DNA of 64,000 nt from Celerinatantimonas yamalensis (GTDB lineage Bacteria > Pseudomonadota > Gammaproteobacteria > Enterobacterales > Celerinatantimonadaceae). Shown piece after piece: positions 40,670 through 49,922 of the stretch (position 1 is its first letter; each line of letters opens with the position of its first letter). The notes under the pieces were generated by a model, which was not told the DNA's origin, searched no databases, and worked only from the letters and a program-made list of their open reading frames with translations. A program made the position numbers and the translations under genes. The stretch lies in NCBI RefSeq assembly GCF_046054155.1, contig NZ_JBEQCT010000001.1:1-64000 (forward strand), given 5' to 3'.

Positions 40670-41782
40670 TTATTTGCCGGTTTGACCAATGCGATCTGTT
40701 TCGAGAATCGCTTCGATGAATTTTTCTTTACTGGGAGTGCCCGGCGCAGATTTCCATTCAATAACTGATGCGGCAACGTTTGCAACGGTTGCTAGATCAT
40801 CACGGGTTAGTCCAATTTCAGCCATGGTGGTGGGTAGTCCGAGGGTTTTGTTAAAAGCCTGAATACGGTTAAATTCCTGATCGTTCTGATCATATTTTAA
40901 TAAGCACAACACGCCAAAGGCGACGATTTCACCGTGCAGATGAGATTCACAGGCAGGGATGAGCGAACAGCCATAATAAACGCAGTGCGCCAGGGAGCTG
41001 TTGTAGTAATACTGGTCTTGTTCGGCGATTTGCGAGCTGATGTGAACCGCACAGTTCGAGACAATCCCGGTGAGCATTATGATGTCTAAGACAACCTCTT
41101 CAAGCTCGGCTGAAACCCGATTATGACGGCAATCTTCAAGCGCTTTTTGCCCATGCTTGAGAAGTGGGTCTGTGCAGGTTTTGGCAATACCCAGCCCTAA
41201 CAAGGGCAGGTGAGACAGTTTTTTCTCTCTGCAGCAATATTCGACTTCATACTCCTTACTTAGCGCGTCCCCAATTCCTGCCCAGAACATTTCAGCGGGT
41301 GATTCGGTAATAATTTTCGTGTTAATAAAGGCATGTAGTGGTGGATGATCTTGATAGAAATACTCTTTAAATGAACCATCACGGTTGTACATGACACTTA
41401 ACGACGTACAGGCTGCGCAGTTGGACGCCAGAGTTGGAAAGGTGAAGACGGGTTTATCGATTATTGAGCCAAGGGTTTTAACCGCATCGCAAGCGCGTCC
41501 GCCACCCACAGCAAACAGCATCTGGGCTTGCTGAACCTGTGGGTTGTTTTTAAGCTGTTCGACATTTTCCATGGTGGCATTACCGCCATACCATAGAAAA
41601 TCCAGCAGAGTAATTGTTGAATCTTTAATGCCATCTTCTAGTGCAGTTCTGGCTTTTTCGATCGCTATTTTACCGCCGATCACAACGGCCTTATTCCCAT
41701 AGACTTTCGTCATATCGGCGATCTTGCGGTAAGCATCCTCACCAACAGTGTAGTTGGGAAGATAAATGGTTTGGTTTGACAT
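40670..41782 (-). CDS. Iron-type alcohol dehydrogenase (GldA/HcxA-like)
   Basis: 370 residues. NAD-binding: MLFAVGGGRACDAVKTLG (about 90-107) and FTFPTLASNCAACTSLSVMY. The metal-binding region has AGIGDALSKEYEVEY (Asp) and CESHLHGEIVAFGVL (His-x-x-x-His type). The Cys-rich SNCAACTSLS replaces the PTIASTDAPTSALS of GldA. That loop and the size match the YbdH (hydroxycarboxylate dehydrogenase HcxA) branch better than true glycerol dehydrogenase. It is monocistronic on the minus strand with AGGAGAACAC before the ATG. Confidence 0.8.
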   Translation of the reverse strand: MSNQTIYLPNYTVGEDAYRKIADMTKVYGNKAVVIGGKIAIEKARTALEDGIKDSTITLLDFLWYGGNATMENVEQLKNNPQVQQAQMLFAVGGGRACDAVKTLGSIIDKPVFTFPTLASNCAACTSLSVMYNRDGSFKEYFYQDHPPLHAFINTKIITESPAEMFWAGIGDALSKEYEVEYCCREKKLSHLPLLGLGIAKTCTDPLLKHGQKALEDCRHNRVSAELEEVVLDIIMLTGIVSNCAVHISSQIAEQDQYYYNSSLAHCVYYGCSLIPACESHLHGEIVAFGVLCLLKYDQNDQEFNRIQAFNKTLGLPTTMAEIGLTRDDLATVANVAASVIEWKSAPGTPSKEKFIEAILETDRIGQTGK

Positions 41783-42222
41783 TGTGTTCTCCTTGCTACT
41801 TTTTTATTGTTATTGATGTGGCTTCGCGTCACTGAAATTACGTTTAGTCTCGTTTCGGCGTGAATTTTGCGGGCAAATGTGCAGGTTTAGACGCATCATT
41901 AAACGATATTAAACGCAAATTTGTGTAATTTAGGAAAATGACCAGAGAATCTATCCGTAAGCGAGGTATATGGCTTAGTGCCGTCATATTTCGCAGCGAT
42001 CGAGGCGAAAGTGTTGACTGATTTTTCCAAATGAATGAAAACCGTATAACAATCATTGCCGACTGACAATTTTTTTGTGGTAATTTTTGTTTTTGCCGCT
42101 TAGTTGGTGTACTGGAACAGCCATTTTGCCCCTGTCGTATTAGCATGATTGCAAAGCTCAATAGCGATAAATGACATGTCCTCGCTATAACATACACACA
42201 ACAGCCATAGGTTTTGGTGGAA
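41783..42222. other. Divergent intergenic region upstream of recQ-like gene
   Basis: 440 bp without a supported gene, AT-rich with several short inverted repeats (for example AAACGATATTAAACG near 41905). It should contain promoters for the divergent dehydrogenase and helicase genes. Confidence 0.4.
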
Positions 42223-44139
42223 ATGATTGAACAAGCATTAAAGCAGTATTTTAAGTTTGACAGCCTTCGCAAAGGGCAGCGTGAGGTCATTGAAAATATC
42301 CTCAATGGCCACTCGGCTGCCGCAATTTTTCCGACGGGTTCAGGCAAATCGCTCTGTTATCAGCTTAGTGCATTACTCTTACCTCATCTGACATTAGTGA
42401 TTTCGCCACTCCTGGCATTGATGAATGATCAACTGGAATTTCTGAGTGCAAAGGGTATTGCTGCAGCCAGTATCGATTCAACACAGAGTCCTGAGCAGAT
42501 GCATCATGTCATGCAACGCGTTCGCCGAGGCGAGCTTAAAATATTGATGATTTCGGTTGAGCGTCTTAAAAATGAACGATTTCGTGAATTTATTGCTCAT
42601 GTGCCGATTTCGCTACTAGTTGTTGATGAGGCGCATTGTATTTCTGAATGGGGACATAATTTTCGCCCTGACTATTTGAAATTGCCTCACTATAAAAAAT
42701 CGCTGAACATCCCGCAGGTTTTATTGCTTACGGCCACTGCCACCGAAGCGGTTATTGCAGATATGTGCAGCAAATTTGCCATAGCTAAAACCGCAGTCAC
42801 CCTTACTGGCTTTTATCGCGCTAACTTGCACTTAAGTGTCATGCCCTGTGTCGAAGGGCAAAAAATAATGGCGTTAGAAAAATTGATTAAGCAAGCACCA
42901 CGGGCCGCTACCATTGTTTATGTGACATTGCAAAAAACAGCTGAGCGGGTTGCCAAGAGGCTCACGCAGGCAGGTATTCAAGCGGTCGCTTACCATGCAG
43001 GTTTAAAAAGTGATGTTCGCGAATCCATTCAGCAACAATTTATGCAGGATCGCTCAACCTGTATTGTGGCAACCATAGCATTTGGTATGGGGATTGATAA
43101 AGCGGATATTCGCTGTGTGATCCATTACGATTTACCTAAATCGATTGAAAACTATTCACAGGAAATTGGCCGAGCTGGCCGTGACGACAAACCAGCACAG
43201 TGCATTACGTTGGCCAATATGGACCATTTAAATGTGCTAGAAAACTTCGTCTACGGAGATATGCCAGATCAATCCGCGATTGCGCAAGTGGTCGATGATA
43301 TTTATAACAGTACGGGTGACTGGGAGGTGGTTTTAAACCAGCTATCTCGAGATTATTATATCCGTCAGTTGCCACTTAAAACATTGCTGGTTTATCTAGA
43401 ACTGAAAGGAGTGATTGCTGCTCTTTACAGCTATTTTGCATCTTATCGGTTTAAATTTATCGAAAGTGCCACAGCGATTGTTGACAAGTTTGATGGTGAA
43501 CGGCGCGTGTTTGTGGATGCAATTTTCACCACCGCGACGCAAGCTAGAACATGGTATAGCCTTGATTTTGATCTATTATGGCAACATTATCATGCACCTC
43601 GGCAACGTGTTGTCGCAGCGCTTGATTATTTTCATGAAAATGGCTGGATTGATCTACAGACGAAGCAATGTACGGATGTATACAAAGTTCTGAGTCGGCA
43701 AATTCCGCGTGAAGTTCTCACTGCGGATCTCTATCAGCTCTTTGTGCAAAAAGAGCGTAGCGAAATTGAACGAATTCATTCTATGGTGGACTTTTTCCAA
43801 AGCTCGCAATGCCTTAGTTTCCAGCTGGCCCGCTACTTTTCTGATGAGAAGGCGCCGCAGCATTGCGGTCATTGCAGTGTGTGTAAAGGGCATGTCGCCA
43901 AGCTTTCGGTACCTCAATTACCTAAAGTCCATCCAGACCAGATCAACAACTGGTTGCATCCCTTTATAAGTGCCTGTCCACACAAGGCGAGCAGCGAAGT
44001 GCTGACTCGGTTTTTATGTGGGATATCAAATCCGCTGAATAGCCAGATAAAGGCAAATAAAATGGCGGGGTTCGGTCAGCTAGAGCGATATCCATTTCAA
44101 TGGGTAAAAAGCCAGGTAGATGCCTTGTTAACCCCATAG
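42223..44139 (+). CDS. RecQ-family ATP-dependent DNA helicase
   Basis: 638 residues. Motif 0 FDSLRKGQREVI, Walker A TGSGKSLCYQL (about 37-47), DEAH followed by CISEWGHNFRPDYL (about 135-150), motif III TATAT, motif IV VYVTLQKTAERVA, and motif VI with EIGRAGRDDKPA. A four-Cys zinc element is partly visible as HCGHCSVCKG near 547. It is a 3'-5' DNA helicase of the short RecQ type; no HRDC domain is recognisable. The ATG at 42223 is used; the TTG/GTG codons just upstream are weaker. Roles would be replication fork repair. Some RecQ-like helicases serve defence systems, but no partner is adjacent. Confidence 0.9.
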   Translation: MIEQALKQYFKFDSLRKGQREVIENILNGHSAAAIFPTGSGKSLCYQLSALLLPHLTLVISPLLALMNDQLEFLSAKGIAAASIDSTQSPEQMHHVMQRVRRGELKILMISVERLKNERFREFIAHVPISLLVVDEAHCISEWGHNFRPDYLKLPHYKKSLNIPQVLLLTATATEAVIADMCSKFAIAKTAVTLTGFYRANLHLSVMPCVEGQKIMALEKLIKQAPRAATIVYVTLQKTAERVAKRLTQAGIQAVAYHAGLKSDVRESIQQQFMQDRSTCIVATIAFGMGIDKADIRCVIHYDLPKSIENYSQEIGRAGRDDKPAQCITLANMDHLNVLENFVYGDMPDQSAIAQVVDDIYNSTGDWEVVLNQLSRDYYIRQLPLKTLLVYLELKGVIAALYSYFASYRFKFIESATAIVDKFDGERRVFVDAIFTTATQARTWYSLDFDLLWQHYHAPRQRVVAALDYFHENGWIDLQTKQCTDVYKVLSRQIPREVLTADLYQLFVQKERSEIERIHSMVDFFQSSQCLSFQLARYFSDEKAPQHCGHCSVCKGHVAKLSVPQLPKVHPDQINNWLHPFISACPHKASSEVLTRFLCGISNPLNSQIKANKMAGFGQLERYPFQWVKSQVDALLTP

Positions 44140-44895
44140 AATAAACAGATAATCGAAGAGAAACAGGTCGTTGTTAAACAAGCCAAAATTGTTTTAATGC
44201 GACTTACATAATAGCTGTTTTGTGGTGTTGCTAAGTTGCGCTTTAATGGCAATCTCAACGTTTAAATCACTACTTTTTATCGCACACCAATGTGTCGCAA
44301 GGTGCATCGGCCTGAGCGTTGCGCGATTTAGTGGTGTTGCGAATGGTTCTCAGAGCCGACTCTACCTGCTCAACAAACCGTTTGTCTGATTTGCTCAGAG
44401 CAACAGAGCAGGTGGTGCGATTAAATACCCGAATTTGAGCCTGTTTCTTTGTCGGTAACGCATCCATCATGTGAGGAGGATAGAGAATACAACAGATTAA
44501 TACGTTTTATGTCAATGGGGAATTTGTTTCGCCTCACGGTGAAGCATCGTGTGGCGTGCCTCATCTTGCCACCGGTAATGTGTTCGGATAGATACAACTG
44601 GCTGATGCTCTGCAGGCTATTGCTGTGGCTAAAGTGGCATTATCTGCTTAAGTCGGGCTGAATGAATGACACAAGGCTGGTGTGCCAAACGGTCACTGTT
44701 TACTGATGTTCCATGATATTCCTGAATTTCAATCCAAGTACTTTAATCTGGATAATTTGGCGTGGGTCGAGGAGCACTTAAAATTTGAACGATTTATTCC
44801 AAGTTTAATCAGTGAAGTAATTGACGATACTTATCATTGAATACACATTCACAATCAAGATATCGTGGTGTACCAGCTTTTGGTCAGAATGAACG
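44140..44895. other. Intergenic stretch with no convincing gene
   Basis: A minus frame (44270-44470) and a 43-codon plus frame (about 44709-44840; FHDIPEFQSKYFNLDNLAW) occur, neither with a ribosome binding site. The latter ends just before an attC core and may be the tail of a truncated cassette. Confidence 0.4.
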
Positions 44896-44960
44896 ACTAA
44901 CAAATATGCGCAGTGGATTAAATTTGCTTCGCTACATTTAACCGCTAACGTAGACGTTAG
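44896..44960 (+). other. attC site of a second small cassette locus
   Basis: ACTAACAAATATGCGCAGTGG at the left, CGCTAACGTAGACGTTAG at the right. Arms GTGGATTAAATTTG and TACATTTAACCGC pair imperfectly. Confidence 0.6.
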
Positions 44961-44990
44961 ATGTCAACATTTTTATCACTGAGAGGACTT

Positions 44991-45695
44991 ATGCTTACAG
45001 TCTTAGCATCTACCGATCGTGCGAATAGTGACGATCGCCAACAACAGTTTGCAGTCGCCCGAGCATGGGCCTATGGCTGGGCCGTATCGCGAGGTACCGA
45101 TATGCCGATGGAGAAGACAGGTTGTTTCCAGATCATGGTCAATCGGTCTGATCGAACAATGCGGTATGTCGTACCGGTCCTTGACGAGAGCCTCGTTCAG
45201 AAGCTTGTCAAGGAAGAAGCACAAGCAGGAACTTGGTTGAAGATCTGTGCTGATCCTGATTGTGTTCTGCCACTTCTAAGCAATGATTGGGACATTCACA
45301 AACCGGAATTCTTGATGTGGTCAAAACTTGCACGAGATGCTCCACAAGCAATCGACGGCTACCGCGCTACTACACAGATTGAAGGGAAATTCGCCTCTAT
45401 TGAGTTGATTGCCAAATCTGGGGAAATTGCGGCTAGCGGCCAAGTGGCAGTTGTGGATTCATATGCCGCCTTTGACAAGATTGTCACCGCTAAGGATCAT
45501 CAACGACGAGGACTTGGCCGGTACGTCATGAGCATGCTTTCCAATCTCTCTCTTGAGCTAGGCGCTCAGTTCGGAACGCTGGTTGCAACTGAGGCGGGTG
45601 TCGCGCTTTACACCGCATTGAGCTGGTCAATCGTATCGCCTGTTGTAGCGGCGTTTTGCCCAACTGTTCGCAACGCGGGCGCAAAGGATGCCTAA
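44991..45695 (+). CDS. GNAT N-acetyltransferase, 234 residues, cassette
   Basis: Start ATG 44991 with GAGAGGACTT upstream; an in-frame ATG at 44961 abuts the attC. The C-terminal third is a GNAT domain (DKIVTAKDHQRRGLGRYVMSML with the acetyl-CoA loop, and LVATEAGVALYTALSW). The N-terminal 120 residues are an accessory region found in larger GNATs. Its G+C is higher than in the main array, and both flanking attC sites differ from those of the main array. It looks like a separately acquired cassette. The stop codon is inside the downstream attC core GCCTAAC. Confidence 0.8.
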   Translation: MLTVLASTDRANSDDRQQQFAVARAWAYGWAVSRGTDMPMEKTGCFQIMVNRSDRTMRYVVPVLDESLVQKLVKEEAQAGTWLKICADPDCVLPLLSNDWDIHKPEFLMWSKLARDAPQAIDGYRATTQIEGKFASIELIAKSGEIAASGQVAVVDSYAAFDKIVTAKDHQRRGLGRYVMSMLSNLSLELGAQFGTLVATEAGVALYTALSWSIVSPVVAAFCPTVRNAGAKDA

Positions 45696-45749
45696 CCTTT
45701 TCTTCAAGCGGCTTGCCTGCGGTAGGCCGCTTAAGTTAAACGTTAGAGC
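45690..45749 (+). other. attC site (59-base-element type)
   Basis: A 60-bp site with canonical cores GCCTAAC and CGTTAGAGC. The near-perfect arms TCAAGCGGC and GCCGCTTAA flank a small tip. This is the classical form of mobile-integron cassettes, unlike the VCR-like sites in the first 30 kb. Confidence 0.8.
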
Positions 45750-46149
45750 TTTAAGGTAGATCTTGCCATATTCAAAAACTACGTTCTCATTGATCGCCAT
45801 TCTTGCCGGTGCTCTACGCACATTTGGATTGCTAATTAGACGCCATCGGAATGTCTTTGCGAATGCTAGCCACAGCTTCATGCAACCGATAGACATAATC
45901 AGTCTAATTGATGCGCTATCCAAAACTGACGATGTCGATTTATTGATAGAAAAGCACATATTCACAAGTAGGTTAATCAATATTCGAGTGTTGATGGTGA
46001 AATGGGTTTTGTGTTAACGGATCTTGAAGAAAATGAATTTCATCGAGGCGCATTGAAAGTCAGAATATCTCATGATGGAGATATGATTGGGCTTTCTGGT
46101 GTTGATCCAAGTCCATGAATTGGATACTTGATGTGAGCATGAATGACGG
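45750..46149 (+). other. Cassette-like DNA with broken frames
   Basis: A frame at 45763-46017 (TTG start) is followed in another frame by LTDLEENEFHRGALKVRISH and a stop at about 46118. No Shine-Dalgarno or family is recognised. It may be a decayed cassette cut by the ISAs1 remnant that follows. Confidence 0.35.
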
Positions 46150-46371
46150 ATCTACAAAGACCATGGAGCAGAAAATCTCTCTTATTTACGTCATATTAGC
46201 CTAAACATGCTTCAAGCAGAGAAAACTAAGTTCAGCATAGTTGGGAGACAAAAGCGCTGTATGATGAATACATTAATGTTGGAGCAAGTTCTGAGTACTG
46301 GATTTAATGCAATGATTAAAAATCAAGCGCTCGCGCTTTTACCCTACCATCTCTGTAAGCTTATTATGTAA
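46150..46371 (+). pseudogene. ISAs1-family transposase C-terminal fragment
   Basis: The frame reads IYKDHGAENLSYLRHISLNM and then QAEKTKFSIVGRQKRCMMNT, ending MLEQVLSTGFNAM. This is the C-terminus of an ISAs1/H-repeat transposase, similar to the remnant on the minus strand at 53292. Everything before the catalytic Glu region is missing. Confidence 0.75.
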
Positions 46372-46408
46372 TAAAGCATTATTTTTCGGGGAATTACGAT
46401 TACTAGGG

Positions 46409-46434
46409 CGAGATAGAAGGTCTTTCTACCTCGT
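46409..46434 (-). terminator. Hairpin downstream of rhlE-like gene
   Basis: CGAGATAGAA and TTTCTACCTCG pair around a GGTC loop, 17 bp beyond the minus-strand stop codon. No clear U-tract follows. Confidence 0.45.
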
Positions 46435-46450
46435 ATGGAGTTTGCGACTT

Positions 46451-47647
46451 TTAGCGGTTACTTTTTCGAACATAATTCAAGATGGAAACTGGTACGACTT
46501 TTCTCACTGGAAAGCCTGCAATCTCTTTGCGCTCAATGATGTGTGTTAGTCGTCTTTCAATAGCGCAAAGGTTTTTAAAGTCGCCCATGGCAACAAAGGA
46601 TATGGCTTCACCTGAAGCGCCAGCGCGGCCGGTTCGGCCTATTCGGTGAATGTATTCTTCCGGTTTAAAAGGTAAGTCGTAATTGACCACTCGGCTCAGT
46701 TCACCAATATCTAAACCGCGAGCAGCCACGCCGGTTGCGACTAAGTATTTTAGTTCGCCAGATTTAAATTCAGCTAAAATCTTTTCGCGCATGGCTTGGC
46801 TTCTATCGCCATGAATGGAGTCCGCTTTTATGCCGCGTTTTGCTAGTTGGTCGACAAGTTTGGCCGCACCGTGTTTTTTCTCGATAAAAATAAGCGCTTG
46901 ATCCCATTTTTGCTCGTTAATTAAATGGCTCAGCAAGGCGGACTTAGTGTCTTTATCGACTGTAATTAACCACTGTTTGATATTGGTGGCGGCCTTGATG
47001 TTGGGTGAAATGGATATTTCAGTCGCTAGATCGCTCATTTTATTATCAGAAAAATCGCAGGCTAGGGTGCGAACGTCATGGGTCATGGTCGCTGAAAATA
47101 GTAGGTTCTGACGAGTTTCTGGTAAGAGCTCAATAATTTTATTGATATCACCGATAAAGCCCATATCCATCATTCTATCCGCTTCATCGAATACCAGCAC
47201 TTCCAGTTCATCAAAATGCAGTGCACGCTGATGAGCTAAATCAAGCAATCTGCCGGGCGTTGCGACGAGAATATCCACCCCTTCAATTAAACGCTCTTTT
47301 TGAGGTTCGCTACCCACACCGCCATATACAGCCATAGAGCTGAGATTTAGATGTTTACTGTACAGAGCAACGCTGGCCTCGACTTGAACGGCTAACTCAC
47401 GAGTTGGCACCAGAATAAGCGCACGTATACGTTTACCACGTAAAGTGCGTACTTTATTGAATCTTTCTAATATGGGTAGAACAAAGGCACCCGTTTTACC
47501 TGTCCCAGTTTGTGCCGTTGCGATTAGGTCTTTACCTGAGAGAATGACAGGAATCGCTTGTGTCTGGATTGGCGTAGGGGTTTTGTAACCCAGTTCGGTA
47601 ATAGCTTGAACAAGAGGACTGGATAATCCTAGTTTTGCAAATGGCAT
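46451..47647 (-). CDS. rhlE: DEAD-box RNA helicase, RhlE-like
   Basis: 398 residues. Q-motif GYKTPTPIQTQAIP, motif I AQTGTGKT, Ia PTRELAVQ, Ib TPGRLLD, II VFDEADRMMDMGF, III SATM, V ATGVAARGLDI and VI HRIGRTGRAG. The N-terminus (MPFAKLGLSSPLVQAI) and the short C-terminal tail fit RhlE. It unwinds RNA, acting in ribosome assembly and RNA decay. It is divergent from the rsuA-like gene across a 157-bp promoter region. Confidence 0.9.
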   Translation of the reverse strand: MPFAKLGLSSPLVQAITELGYKTPTPIQTQAIPVILSGKDLIATAQTGTGKTGAFVLPILERFNKVRTLRGKRIRALILVPTRELAVQVEASVALYSKHLNLSSMAVYGGVGSEPQKERLIEGVDILVATPGRLLDLAHQRALHFDELEVLVFDEADRMMDMGFIGDINKIIELLPETRQNLLFSATMTHDVRTLACDFSDNKMSDLATEISISPNIKAATNIKQWLITVDKDTKSALLSHLINEQKWDQALIFIEKKHGAAKLVDQLAKRGIKADSIHGDRSQAMREKILAEFKSGELKYLVATGVAARGLDIGELSRVVNYDLPFKPEEYIHRIGRTGRAGASGEAISFVAMGDFKNLCAIERRLTHIIERKEIAGFPVRKVVPVSILNYVRKSNR

Positions 47648-47804
47648 AAGGTGCTCTGACAGATTGTCGTAAGGTGTGTCGAAAAGAAAAGATGTGCAGT
47701 ATAGCGTAAAAGTACCTGTACATTGGCGAAAATCAAGCGAGTGTTGATAATTATTGGCTAGAAGGGATAATATTTCGTTTTCTCATATCTTTAATGTCGC
47801 TCTT

Positions 47805-48515
47805 ATGCGCCTTGATAAATTTGTTTGTAAAAGTACTGAGCTAACCAGAAAGGAAGCGATTCAATGTATTCATTCTGGTGAGTTGAGCGTTAACGGCAAA
47901 GTAACGACGAATGAAGCGGTTCAGGTGCATGAAAACAATTTAGTGCTCTTGAATAGTGTTAAGCTGAAAGCACGCGATTTTCGTTATATCCTGATGCATA
48001 AACCAGCGGATACAGTTTGTTCCAATATCGATGAAGTCTACCCATCGCTGTTCAATTATTTAGAGGTTGATAAGCTCTCAGAGCTTCATATTGTAGGGCG
48101 CTTGGACGCCGATACGACTGGTTTGATTCTGATTACGGATGACGGGCGTTGGTCTTTTCATATTACGCAGCCAACGAATGATTGTCGCAAAGTCTATCGA
48201 GTTCAATTGTCCCAAGCCATTCCTGCAGAACGGAGTAGCGACCTTGTCACTCAGTTTAAACAAGGCTTACAACTGCAAGGTGAGCTGGGGTTAACTCGTC
48301 CTTCCAAATTAGACATTATTACTCCAAAAGAGGTACTGTTAACCATCACCGAAGGCAAGTTTCATCAGGTAAAGCGCATGTTCGCTGCCGTAGGGAATCG
48401 TGTAGTGTCACTTCATCGAGAGAAAATCGGCGATATTTGTCTTGAGCTTGAGGTCGGACAGTGGCGTTATTTAACTAAAGATGAAGTAGAGTCTTTCAGT
48501 AACCATCTAAATTGA
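47805..48515 (+). CDS. rsuA: 16S rRNA pseudouridine(516) synthase RsuA-like
   Basis: 236 residues from the ATG at 47805, which matches the RsuA N-terminus (MRLDKFVCKSTEL); the TTG at 47754 adds an implausible extension. It has an S4 RNA-binding domain (about 1-50), then the RsuA/RluB/E/F catalytic domain with GRLDADTTGLILITDDG holding the catalytic Asp. KFHQVKRMFAAVGNRVVSLHR follows near the C-terminus. It converts U516 of 16S rRNA to pseudouridine. The stop codon lies 14 bp before the epimerase start. Confidence 0.85.
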   Translation: MRLDKFVCKSTELTRKEAIQCIHSGELSVNGKVTTNEAVQVHENNLVLLNSVKLKARDFRYILMHKPADTVCSNIDEVYPSLFNYLEVDKLSELHIVGRLDADTTGLILITDDGRWSFHITQPTNDCRKVYRVQLSQAIPAERSSDLVTQFKQGLQLQGELGLTRPSKLDIITPKEVLLTITEGKFHQVKRMFAAVGNRVVSLHREKIGDICLELEVGQWRYLTKDEVESFSNHLN

Positions 48516-48529
48516 TTGAGGTAACTATA

Positions 48530-49438
48530 ATGACAGCGAAGCGTATATTATTCACAGGCGGGTCAGGAAAAGCAGGACAGCATGTTGTTACCTATCTTCT
48601 CGAACAAGGTCATCGAGTGCTGAATGTGGACTTGGTGCCTTTAGATCATCCGAGAGTGGATAATTTGATTGCCGATATCACCGATTCTGGACAAGTGTTC
48701 AATGCCTTGAGCGCTTATGCTGGGTTTGATGAGTTGGAGCCTGGTCATGGCGTACCCATATTTGATGCCGTGGTTCATTTCGCCGCTATTCCGCGTATTT
48801 TAATTCATCCTGATAATGAAACCTTTCGGATTAATACGATGGGGACCTACAATGTGATTGAAGCTGCGGTTAAGCTCGGCATTAAGAAAGTGATTATTGC
48901 GTCGTCAGAGACGACTTATGGTCTTTGTTTTTCTGACGGGAAAACCGACCCTCATTCACTGCCATTAGAAGAAGATTACGACGTTGATCCTATGGACAGT
49001 TATGGACTGTCTAAGGTGGTGACTGAGAAAATAGCACGCAGTTTTCAGCGTCGTTCAGGTTTTGACATTTATGCTCTTCGTATTGGTAATGTGATTGAGC
49101 CTCATGAATATGCTGAATTGTTTCCGGGGTATTTCAAACATCCTGAAGTGCGCCGCCGAAATGCGTTTTGTTATATTGATGCTCGTGATCTTGGGCAGAT
49201 TGTGGATTTATGCTTGCAAAAAAACGGCTTAGGTTTCCAAGTATTTAATGCGGGTAACGATCACAATGGCGCGATTATTCCGACGAAAGAATTAGCTGAA
49301 CGGTTTTTTCCAAATGCCCCATTTACCCGAGAAATGGGCGAGCATGAAGCCTTGTTTTCAAACCGTAAAATCCGCGATGTGCTGGGCTTTAAAGAACAGC
49401 ATAATTGGCGTAAGTACGTAAGCGCTTCTGACGAGTAA
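48530..49438 (+). CDS. NAD-dependent epimerase/dehydratase (extended SDR)
   Basis: 302 residues from the ATG at 48530 (GAGGTAACTATA upstream). The NAD motif is FTGGSGKAGQHVVTYLL at 7-23. VVHFAAIPRI and the catalytic region ASSETTYG followed by YGLSK (Tyr-x3-Lys) are present. ALRIGNVIEPHEY and the C-terminal GFKEQHNWRKYV match the UDP-glucose epimerase-like SDR class. The exact sugar or uronate substrate is unknown. It is probably cotranscribed with rsuA and followed by a strong terminator. Confidence 0.85.
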   Translation: MTAKRILFTGGSGKAGQHVVTYLLEQGHRVLNVDLVPLDHPRVDNLIADITDSGQVFNALSAYAGFDELEPGHGVPIFDAVVHFAAIPRILIHPDNETFRINTMGTYNVIEAAVKLGIKKVIIASSETTYGLCFSDGKTDPHSLPLEEDYDVDPMDSYGLSKVVTEKIARSFQRRSGFDIYALRIGNVIEPHEYAELFPGYFKHPEVRRRNAFCYIDARDLGQIVDLCLQKNGLGFQVFNAGNDHNGAIIPTKELAERFFPNAPFTREMGEHEALFSNRKIRDVLGFKEQHNWRKYVSASDE

Positions 49439-49441
49439 AAT

Positions 49442-49484
49442 TTAAAGGTGTAAAATCCTAACCTTTTGGGGTCTACACCTTTAA
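49442..49484 (+). terminator. Intrinsic terminator after the epimerase gene
   Basis: AAAGGTGTA and TACACCTTTA form the stem around an AACCTTTTGGGGT loop, immediately after the stop codon. Confidence 0.6.
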
Positions 49485-49502
49485 CCGTAATCAAGGTTAA
49501 GA

Positions 49503-49542
49503 CAAAACCGCGCTGAAAATGTCGTTTTTCAGGCGGTTTTGG
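49503..49542. terminator. Bidirectional terminator
   Basis: AAAACCGC-GCTGAAAA and TTTTTCAG-GCGGTTTT form a 15-bp stem with a GTCG tip and A/T tracts on both sides. It separates the + strand epimerase from the minus-strand SDR pair. Confidence 0.7.
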
Positions 49543-49549
49543 ATTCCGT

Positions 49550-49867
49550 TTAGTCGAGCGGCGAGCCGGCGCCTGGCGAGAGAGTCTGGACCTCGACTCT
49601 CGTGATCTGCGACATGTCGAAGCCAGTCATATCCTGCGCAAAGCCCGGACTTGCCATGTAGTCCACAATGGCCTGCTCTGGGTCGAGGCCCTCAGTGAAG
49701 CGGAGCAGAGCCACTACTTCGCGAGAGTTATCTGCAACCGTGAAAAAGCCTTCGGTGGTGATGCCTAATGCACCTAGGCTGGTGATATGGGCACGCCAGA
49801 TCGCCAGGTAAGCGAGGGTGGCGTCTTCGGACGCCAGAAAGTAACGACGTAAGTGATAAGTTGTCAT
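49550..49867 (-). CDS. Uncharacterised 105-residue protein (dimeric alpha-beta-barrel/NIPSNAP-like)
   Basis: Minus strand, ATG 49867 after a purine-rich AGGATCG. YHLRRYFLASEDATLAYLAIW and TEGFFTVADNSREVVALLRF have the strand-helix pattern of small dimeric alpha-beta-barrel (NIPSNAP or ABM-like) proteins. No closer family is recognised. It lies 55 bp downstream of the SDR gene, in the same G+C-rich block and likely the same operon, so it may assist that dehydrogenase's pathway. Confidence 0.7.
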   Translation of the reverse strand: MTTYHLRRYFLASEDATLAYLAIWRAHITSLGALGITTEGFFTVADNSREVVALLRFTEGLDPEQAIVDYMASPGFAQDMTGFDMSQITRVEVQTLSPGAGSPLD

Positions 49868-49922
49868 TTAACGATCCTCTATGTATCGATAGTTCCAAAA
49901 ATGGAATGCGCTATACCGTGCA

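Noticed and set aside
44270..44470. 66-codon minus-strand ORF after recQ
   Set aside because: No Shine-Dalgarno and no recognisable family; composition is not distinctive.
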